Source: an archaeon RBG_16_50_20
Lineage (GTDB): Archaea > Thermoproteota > Bathyarchaeia > 40CM-2-53-6
Assembly: GCA_001768965.1 (NCBI GenBank)
Contig: MEMY01000047.1
Span: 141 to 47,405 of the forward strand
DNA: 47,265 nucleotides
Direction of reading: 5' to 3'
The notes under the pieces were generated by a model. That model searched no databases, was not told where the DNA came from, and saw only the letters and a list, made by a program, of their open reading frames with translations. Made by a program: the position numbers and the translations under genes. Below, one piece after another: positions 41,763 to 47,265 of this stretch. Positions within the stretch are counted from its first letter, which is position 1. Each line of letters opens with the position of its first letter.

Positions 41763-42407
41763 TTACATTGCTCGTGAGAAGATGCGATATTTTTCTCCGC
41801 CGCTAAGTTCGTCAAGAATTCTCTTGGCGATAACCTTGACTGGGTCCCCTACGCTCGTGCGATCCTGAATGTCCTTGAAGCTTGTGAATTGCTTCTTCTC
41901 CCGGGCATTGATTATCTGCCACATCGATTTCTTTCCGATACCGGGTAACAATTCCAATGCATGCATCCGCGGTGTGATCGCTTGTGAGTTGTTGAAGAAG
42001 GTAACAAATCGCTGTTCGTGATTCGCGATGAGTTCTTCGAGCACTGAGAGCACCTCAGCTTTCGAGTTGGCCGTAAGATCAGTGTATCCGATCCTTCCGA
42101 TGATCCGATTTATCTTTTCGCGGCGGTCTTTTCCTATGTAGACTCGCTCATGGAGGTTGACTTGAGCGCCTGGTCGTACCTCTGCTTCGAGCAGTGTGAA
42201 GTAGGTCTCGCCAATCACCTGGACCGTGGGCAGGGCCAGATGTCGTTGCTTGTCACTTACGGGTCTACCGTATTGAAGATAATCTAGCACGTATGCATAT
42301 TCCTCGTAAAGGCGAGGGGGAACGCTACCCTCTGAAGTCGGCCTGGACGTCTGTAAAGGGGAAGAGGTGCTTCTTGCCTCCGCTGGACTTTCCCTATGTT
42401 CACTCAT
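41763..42407 (-). CDS. DUF655 family protein
   Basis: The 214-residue product has a variable, Ser/Pro-rich N-terminus (1-30), an OB-like beta domain (YVLDYLQYGRPVS, VQVIGETYFTLLEAEVRPGA) and a helix-hairpin-helix segment (LELLPGIGKKSMWQIINARE). This matches DUF655, a conserved archaeal family with nucleic-acid-binding features that commonly lies with rpl21e, rpoF and rsmA. The precise role is unknown. It is 199 bp downstream of rpoF, and a CTATATAG element at 42573-42580 may be its own promoter. Confidence 0.9.
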   Translation of the reverse strand: MSEHRESPAEARSTSSPLQTSRPTSEGSVPPRLYEEYAYVLDYLQYGRPVSDKQRHLALPTVQVIGETYFTLLEAEVRPGAQVNLHERVYIGKDRREKINRIIGRIGYTDLTANSKAEVLSVLEELIANHEQRFVTFFNNSQAITPRMHALELLPGIGKKSMWQIINAREKKQFTSFKDIQDRTSVGDPVKVIAKRILDELSGGEKYRIFSRAM

Positions 42408-42606
42408 TGTCTTTGTCTCCAGAATTCGCTGCGCTGACCGGCATCTTAGGGCGTGCAGTTCTGCAGCCTGTGTGTTTCATCAATTGCTGTTTCTGCACGA
42501 CTCAGCCTAGAATTTTGCAAAGTCCAGCGTGTCCGCTCAGTCACGTGGTTTTGCCGGGAAAAAAGCCTTCCTATATAGAGGTGGTCGGCTGAGTCAGAGA
42601 TTCTAG

Positions 42607-42948
42607 CTATTCGCGGTAGTTATTGACAAGTTTCAGAATATCCTCAAGCTGCGTGGCTCCGATTATTCTTCCTTTGATGGTCAGGATCGTACGGAGCTCT
42701 TCTACGTAGCGTGGCATGGTGTTTACTATTTGGATCGCATCTTTCCTGTCTAGTTGGAATTTCTCGGATAGCTCTTTGACTAGCTTCTCCGCTTTCGCGG
42801 GAGGAATCTTCGAGAACTTTGAAGCATAATCCAAAGTCCGTCTCTGGAATTCTCCTAATTCCTCTTCTTTTGCTCGCTCCAAGATCCGCTTGGCTTCAGT
42901 CGTGGGACTGGGTCTTGAGTCTATGATCTTCCTGGGCAAAACGTTCAA
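42607..42948 (-). CDS. rpoF: DNA-directed RNA polymerase subunit F (Rpb4-like)
   Basis: A 113-residue helical stalk subunit pairing with RpoE. It has the RpoF pattern: an N-terminal helix region (SPTTEAKRILERAKEEELGE), RRTLDYASKFSKIP, KAEKLVKELSEKFQL and DAIQIVNTMPRYVEELRTIL. It starts 1 bp after the rpl21e stop, so it is translated with it. Confidence 0.93.
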   Translation of the reverse strand: MNVLPRKIIDSRPSPTTEAKRILERAKEEELGEFQRRTLDYASKFSKIPPAKAEKLVKELSEKFQLDRKDAIQIVNTMPRYVEELRTILTIKGRIIGATQLEDILKLVNNYRE

Positions 42949-42949
42949 C

Positions 42950-43240
42950 TCAGTGTGCGGGCGTCAGATGTTCGGGACGTGCAATGATCTGCTTCGTCTG
43001 ATTTCCCATCTCCACATGCACAACGTAGGATTTTCCGCGCTTGCTGTGGATTATTCCAACTCTTCCATGATAGCGCCTGTGAGGCATGCCTTTGTGGACG
43101 GATGGTTCAATCAGAATTGTGACCTTCTCTCCAGGTTGGTATACTCTCAGAATCCTGCTTAATCCGATCTTTCCGCGCTCACGGGGCTTCTTGCGAAGAA
43201 GAGCCCGTGTTCTAGAACGATAACCCTTTGACCGCCTCAT
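42950..43240 (-). CDS. rpl21e: Ribosomal protein L21e
   Basis: A 96-residue basic large-subunit protein with the family's RRSKGYRSRTRALLRKKPRE start, VYQPGEKVTILIEPSVHKGM, PHRRYHGRVGII and the C-terminal RPEHLTP. It is the first gene of the rpl21e-rpoF unit. A TATA element is at 43281-43290. Confidence 0.96.
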   Translation of the reverse strand: MRRSKGYRSRTRALLRKKPRERGKIGLSRILRVYQPGEKVTILIEPSVHKGMPHRRYHGRVGIIHSKRGKSYVVHVEMGNQTKQIIARPEHLTPAH

Positions 43241-43280
43241 TGAGCATGCCCTTGAATTTTGTCAGCACACTAACACGCGG

Positions 43281-43290
43281 GCTAATTAAC
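43281..43290 (-). promoter_or_regulatory. TATA box of rpl21e-rpoF
   Basis: GTTAATTAGC on the minus strand lies 41-50 bp before the L21e ATG, predicting initiation near 43258. The rest of the 208-bp gap to SRP54 shows no gene. Confidence 0.5.
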
Positions 43291-43448
43291 CTTCTTGGCC
43301 GCGAGTGGTCTCGGTTTTCACTTAGTCCCAGGAAAATAGTTGGAATGCGAAATCGATGGCGCGCCCGAGATGAGGGTTCACTCTATGTTCTTCAATAGGA
43401 ATCTGAAGATGTGTCATGGTACGCTGGATTGACGGCGAGACTTCATGG

Positions 43449-44786
43449 CTACCTTCGGACCTGGAAGGGCATCCCCTTGCCGAATGCGGCGCCACGTCGT
43501 TTCATGCTTTTCATCATTTTCTTCATCATGAAGTATTGATTGATCATTTCCTTGACCTCCTTGTCTGAGGTTCCAGAGCCTCTAGCGATCCTTCGAGCTC
43601 TCGATGAGTCAACGAGCTTTGGATCTTCAACCTCCTTCCTCGTCATCGACTGAATGATGACCTTCCATGAGTCTAGTTTCTTCTCAGCAGTCTCCATTGC
43701 ATCATCAGGCAGGTTCACGCCGCCAGGTATCATCCCCATCAGCTTTTTCAGCGGGCCCATTTTCCGGACTGCGATCATCTGGTCATACATGTCCTTGAGT
43801 GTGAACTTGCCTTCGAGGAACGCTCTGGCTTTCTTCTCAGGAACAACGACTTCTGCTTCGCGAACTTTCTCGACTAGGGCTTTGATATCCCCCATTCCAA
43901 GTATGCGACCAACGAAACTGGAAGGAATGAACTGTTCGATGTCATCGATCTTCTCTCCGGTTCCTACAAATTTGATCTTGGCATGAGTCGCAGCTACTGC
44001 TGAGAGGGCGCCGCCTCCCTTTGCGGTTCCATCAAGCTTCGTGACCAGTATCGAACCAATCTTCGTCGTTTCGTTGAACGCGGTTGCTTGGGACATTGCT
44101 GCCTGCCCGATAGAGGCGTCAATTGCAAGGATGATTTCGTTAGGCTGGATCAGATTTGCCAATTCCTTCATTTCAGCCATGAGTTCACCTTCGTCCTTGT
44201 GGCGACCCGCCGTGTCGACGATGATCAGATCGTTCTTTTGGTTAGTGAACTGTTCCATTCCTTTTCTGACGATCTTCAAGACATCTTTCGAAGCGGGTTC
44301 ACCGTAAACAGGTACATTCACTCTCTCAGCAAGCTGCTTCAGCTGGTCGAATGCCCCAGGTCGATAGGTATCAGCGCAGACGATAGCTGGACGCATGCCT
44401 CGCTTTTGATAAAAGCGCGCTAGCTTCACGGAGGCTGTTGTTTTGCCCGTACCCTGAATCCCGACAAGCATGATGACCTGAGTCTGGCCTGGTTCAACTG
44501 TCAGCTTGGTCGGTTCTTCTCCGAGGAAGCGCGTTAGCTCCTCGTATAGGACTTTGATTACGTGCTCTCGTCTGGATATCCCAGGAGGCAGCTTCTCTTC
44601 TAGAGATCTCTTCTCAACTGCTTGAGAGATTTGGAGAACTAAATTCACGTTAACGTCAGATTGCAGGAGCGCTCTTTGCAGGTCACGGACGAGTTCTTTG
44701 ACGGCCTTCTCGTCCACAATCGCGAGGCGGAGCAGTTTTTTCACAGCGTCATTCAGTGACTTTCCAAGGCCTTCGAGGGCGCTCAT
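43449..44786 (-). CDS. ffh: Signal recognition particle GTPase SRP54
   Basis: Targets signal-sequence-bearing ribosomes to the membrane together with 7S RNA and FtsY. The 445-residue product has the N domain, the G domain (GIQGTGKTT 109-117; VCADTYRPGAFDQL; IIVDTAGRHKDE; TKLDGTAKGGGA) and a methionine-rich M domain (MMKKMMKSMKRRG). It starts at ATG 44786, preceded by AGGAG eight bases upstream. It is divergent from the PAC2 gene. Confidence 0.97.
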   Translation of the reverse strand: MSALEGLGKSLNDAVKKLLRLAIVDEKAVKELVRDLQRALLQSDVNVNLVLQISQAVEKRSLEEKLPPGISRREHVIKVLYEELTRFLGEEPTKLTVEPGQTQVIMLVGIQGTGKTTASVKLARFYQKRGMRPAIVCADTYRPGAFDQLKQLAERVNVPVYGEPASKDVLKIVRKGMEQFTNQKNDLIIVDTAGRHKDEGELMAEMKELANLIQPNEIILAIDASIGQAAMSQATAFNETTKIGSILVTKLDGTAKGGGALSAVAATHAKIKFVGTGEKIDDIEQFIPSSFVGRILGMGDIKALVEKVREAEVVVPEKKARAFLEGKFTLKDMYDQMIAVRKMGPLKKLMGMIPGGVNLPDDAMETAEKKLDSWKVIIQSMTRKEVEDPKLVDSSRARRIARGSGTSDKEVKEMINQYFMMKKMMKSMKRRGAAFGKGMPFQVRR

Positions 44787-44925
44787 TCTGCTTCTCCTAG
44801 TATGTTCCGTTTGATCGCATTCTCGAATGATTTAGGGTTCTATTCAACTTATGTGCGAACCATTTAATTACTCGCTAATCCTGCATGAGCATTGGTTCCT
44901 CGATCAGTTAGAAGGTTGTGTGGCT

Positions 44926-45687
44926 ATGTCGAAGAGGCTGTCTGAGAAAGACGGCTTCCGAATAGTGGAGACTTCACCAATACCCAAGAAAGCAGTCATG
45001 ATCAATGGTCTACCAGATGTCGGCCTTGTGGGCTTACTCGCAGCTTCACACATCATAAGCTCACTGAAACTGGAGGAAGTTGGTTCCCTCGAATCCGATC
45101 TGCTTCCCCCCATGATCGTTCTACATGGCGGAATTCCGAAATCTCCGGTTCGAATTTTCGCGGGCGAGTCTTTAGTGGTTGTGATCTCAGAAACTGTGAT
45201 CCCCGTCTCACTCCTTCGACCACTTGCGAATGACCTAGTTGAGTGGGCGCAGAGCAACAGTACTGAACTTGTGTTATCATTGGGTGGTATGGCCGTCGCC
45301 AACCGGCAAGACATTGACGCACCAAAAGTCTTCGCCGCAATCTCTGAAAGGAAACTTGAGTCCAGATTGAATGGAGCAGCTGAAGTCCTTGAGGAGGGTT
45401 ACATAGTTGGTGCTTATGGTCTGCTGCTTCGCCGATGCGCGGAAGCATCTGTCCCAGCCATTACGTTGTTGACTCAGTCGTACTACAACTACCCTGATCC
45501 GGTGGCGGCTGGAGCGTCATTGAACGCTGTAAACAGGATATTGGGGTTGAGCATTGATGTCTCGGAACTGTTGAGGCGAGGGGAAGAGATTCGATTGCGC
45601 AGTAAAGATATGATGCATCGAACCCAAGAGGAGCTCGCTAAGATGAACAAGGCCCACGAATACGACTTGCCTCCATTATACGGGTGA
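44926..45687 (+). CDS. PAC2-family proteasome assembly chaperone (PbaB-like)
   Basis: The 253-residue product belongs to the PAC2/PbaB family: VMINGLPDVGLVGLLAASHI, LPPMIVLHGGIPKSPVRIFA, LVLSLGGMAV and SYYNYPDPVAAGASLNAVN. Archaeal PbaB-type chaperones bind the alpha subunits of the 20S proteasome. The protein ends in LYG, a hydrophobic-Tyr-X (HbYX) motif of the kind that docks into alpha-ring pockets. ATG 44926 is preferred to the upstream frame opening at 44851. A TATA-like TTTAATTA at 44863-44870 suggests initiation near 44890. Confidence 0.9.
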   Translation: MSKRLSEKDGFRIVETSPIPKKAVMINGLPDVGLVGLLAASHIISSLKLEEVGSLESDLLPPMIVLHGGIPKSPVRIFAGESLVVVISETVIPVSLLRPLANDLVEWAQSNSTELVLSLGGMAVANRQDIDAPKVFAAISERKLESRLNGAAEVLEEGYIVGAYGLLLRRCAEASVPAITLLTQSYYNYPDPVAAGASLNAVNRILGLSIDVSELLRRGEEIRLRSKDMMHRTQEELAKMNKAHEYDLPPLYG

Positions 45688-45693
45688 GCTTGT

Positions 45694-46086
45694 TTGAGTT
45701 CAGAGTCAAGGAAAAGTAGCCGCATGGAATCGGTCGCGTCCCCTGAAACGTCACTCTATCACAGTTCGGGATGGAATGTAGCAGCTGCCTGCATTGAACC
45801 GCTGCACAATATCATGGTTGCGGCGACAGAGGTTGTTCTGACGATCGATCTACCATACGTGGATCAAAAGCAGGTGAAACTACGTTGTCCAGCCAACGAC
45901 ATCCTTGAGGTATATGCAGACACAACGAGAAAGATCACTTTCAGGGAGCTTGGCGCCAAGCATCGGCATGGCGAGTTCACATGCTACCATGCACGAATCC
46001 GAATTCCTGTCCCAGTCGATGAAAGCAGGATCAACAAACACTTCAAGCGGGGAGTTCTTGAAGTCCATCTGCCGCGGCTGAGGTAG
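45694..46086 (+). CDS. Small heat shock protein, Hsp20/alpha-crystallin
   Basis: The product ends in an alpha-crystallin domain: VVLTIDLPYVDQKQVKLRC, then a strand pair and IRIPVPVDESRINKHFKRGV, closing with LEVHLPRLR. The conserved GVLxxxxP is intact. The N-terminal arm is short and the C-terminal IXI tail is missing. The start is TTG 45694 (130 residues) or ATG 45724 (120 residues). It lies 6 bp after the proteasome chaperone, so both protein-quality genes are likely co-transcribed. Confidence 0.82.
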   Translation: MSSESRKSSRMESVASPETSLYHSSGWNVAAACIEPLHNIMVAATEVVLTIDLPYVDQKQVKLRCPANDILEVYADTTRKITFRELGAKHRHGEFTCYHARIRIPVPVDESRINKHFKRGVLEVHLPRLR

Positions 46087-46094
46087 CTGGACGA

Positions 46095-47265
46095 CTACCT
46101 TCCAGATCGCTCAAGCGCCGCCAACGTGAGTAGCGGAAATATCACCGTTGCATCTCCGATAATAGTTGCGAGCTTATTCGCGCGTTTGATCTTCCCCCAG
46201 CTAATTGCCTCCTCAAGCGGCGCTCCGCTTGCTCCTCCACCTTCGGGACGATCCAGCGTGATCTGAATCGCAGCATCCACTCCACCCCGGTACGAATTTG
46301 CGATCAGTACATGGTGCTTGGGCATTCCACCTCCGAGGATGATGACGCCTACTTTCTTGGACTCATAGGTCATGTCGACGAGTTTGGAAAAGTCCTTGAA
46401 GGGATTGATGAAGAGAGTGTGGAGTCGACTATAGGTCCACAGATTTAGCCCAAGCATTGAATCAAATATCCCTGGACAGAACACGGGAACTGAGCGTTTC
46501 TGGGCGATGTTCAGAAGTGATCGGTTGTCTCGAAGTTGTTATCACCGTTGCATCTCCGATAATAGTTGCGAGCTTATTCGCGCGTTTGATCTTCCCCCAG
46601 CTAATTGCCTCCTCAAGCGGCGCTCCGCTTGCTCCTCCACCTTCGGGACGATCCAGCGTGATCTGAATCGCAGCATCCACTCCACCCCGGTACGAATTTG
46701 CGATCAGTACATGGTGCTTGGGCATTCCACCTCCGAGGATGATGACGCCTACTTTCTTGGACTCATAGGTCATGTCGACGAGTTTGGAAAAGTCCTTGAA
46801 GGGATTGATGAAGAGAGTGTGGAGTCGACTATAGGTCCACAGATTTAGCCCAAGCATTGAATCAAATATCCCTGGACAGAACACGGGAACTGAGCGTTTC
46901 TGGGCGATGTTCAGAAGTGATCGGTTGTCTCGAAGTTGTTTGCCGAATTCCCATAGTAATTCGTAACTTGCGATGTTGCGACGTTTTGTTTCAGGAATGC
47001 GTGTTAGCATTTTGTGTGTGGTTTTTTCCAAATGCTCTATGGCCTTTTGCTTGACCAATAGGTCGTAAATTCGAGACAATCCTCTTCGTTTCAAGGTCGT
47101 ATCGTTCATGGTCTCGGAGCCTACTATGTGTCTGTGTCCTAAAGCTTCCAGCATGTCGTGAGTCACATTGGCTCCTGTTGTGACTACGCCGTTCAGCAAC
47201 TTCTGATCTACAAGGTCTGTAAGTACGGTCCTTAGGCCACCTGGAACAATCGGACCCGCCAACGA
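46095..47265 (-). CDS. dhs: Deoxyhypusine synthase, disrupted by tandem duplication; 5' end outside window
   Basis: Transfers the aminobutyl group of spermidine to a lysine of aIF5A. The visible protein has the family segments GVVTTGANVTHDMLEAL, VPVFCPGIFDSMLGL, VGVIILGGGMPKHH, GGVDAAIQITLDRPEGGG and the catalytic lysine in EEAISWGKI. An exact 400-bp duplication (46141-46540 and 46541-46940) shifts the frame, since 400 is not divisible by three. The long frame therefore runs past IIGDATVI into unrelated residues and stops at 46462. The true C-terminus (IIGDATVIFPLLTLAALERSGR split over the junction) follows copy one and ends at 46095. Deleting one copy restores a normal enzyme. Confidence 0.92.
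46141..46540. repeat. 400-bp direct repeat, copy 1
   Basis: This stretch is identical base for base to 46541-46940 and directly adjoins it. It comprises the 3' part of the deoxyhypusine synthase gene and continues into the normal gene end. Confidence 0.97.
46541..46940. repeat. 400-bp direct repeat, copy 2
   Basis: This copy is identical to copy 1. It continues seamlessly into the upstream part of the deoxyhypusine synthase gene (46941 onward). At most one base of homology (T) is found at the breakpoints, so no longer flanking repeat explains the duplication. Confidence 0.97.

Noticed and set aside
42572..42581. CTATATAG element facing both directions before DUF655
   Set aside because: It could be a promoter for DUF655, but it would leave a leader of about 140 nt with no recognisable RNA structure, so I list it only in the DUF655 entry.
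43360..43430. Possible box C/D RNA between rpl21e and SRP54
   Set aside because: GATGA and CTGA are present, but the spacing and the missing second box pair do not fit known guides.
1..47265. Mobile elements, CRISPR arrays, tRNA and rRNA genes, or a defence system
   Set aside because: No transposase, integrase, Cas gene, regular spacer array, tRNA arm pattern or rRNA sequence was recognised; the only long repeat is the 400-bp duplication in dhs.

Overview
The window is archaeal chromosomal DNA, dense with genes and without rRNA, tRNA, CRISPR or insertion sequences that I could recognise. The archaeal assignment rests on RNA polymerase subunits L and F, TFS, PCNA, both primase subunits, a GINS subunit, L44e, S27e, L21e, L10e, aIF2-alpha, Nop10, exosomal Csl4, SRP54, Dph2, deoxyhypusine synthase, AglB and CDP-archaeol synthase. 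Gene order and content (shikimate genes of the aspartate-semialdehyde type, chorismate mutase-aminotransferase fusion, Clp1-like RNA kinase, RNase III-like protein, glycine cleavage proteins) best fit a TACK archaeon of the Nitrososphaerota/Bathyarchaeia kind. That placement is an inference. Many genes start with TTG, and many have a TATA-like element about 40 bp or less upstream and a very short leader.

Layout. 0.1-3.9 kb: small membrane protein, a possible 45-residue minus-strand ORF, an HD (SAMHD1-like) phosphohydrolase carrying a frameshift, a small unknown protein, a PH/zinc-ribbon protein and a phosphoesterase. 3.9-15.3 kb: aromatic amino acid block. lysC and asd make aspartate semialdehyde, then aroA', aroB', aroD, aroE, archaeal shikimate kinase, aroA and aroC run to chorismate on the plus strand. 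tyrA and a chorismate mutase-aminotransferase fusion converge from the minus strand. 15.4-24.2 kb: Clp1-like kinase, gcvH, RadB-like ATPase, carS, a small three-helix membrane protein resembling the eukaryotic oligosaccharyltransferase subunit OSTC/Ost3/6, gcvT, zinc ribbons and the oligosaccharyltransferase AglB. 24.2-34.5 kb: minus-strand replication/translation cluster (Nop10, aIF2-alpha, S27e, L44e, GINS, PriS, PriL, PCNA, TFS). It is interrupted by a plus-strand three-gene sugar-modification module and by a subtilase plus Rieske protein. 34.7-44.8 kb: DUF99, RNase III-like, RpoL, Csl4, methyltransferase, Dph2, L10e, TrmJ-like, RsmA/KsgA, DNA polymerase IV, DUF655, RpoF, L21e and SRP54. 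44.9-47.3 kb: PAC2-family proteasome chaperone, Hsp20 and a deoxyhypusine synthase split by an exact 400-bp tandem duplication.

The observations I rate highest are the OSTC-like protein 2 kb from AglB, the 400-bp duplication (recent event or assembly artefact), the sugar-modification module lodged inside the L44e-S27e ribosomal block, and an apparent CTG start for aroD. I see no mobile element or defence system.
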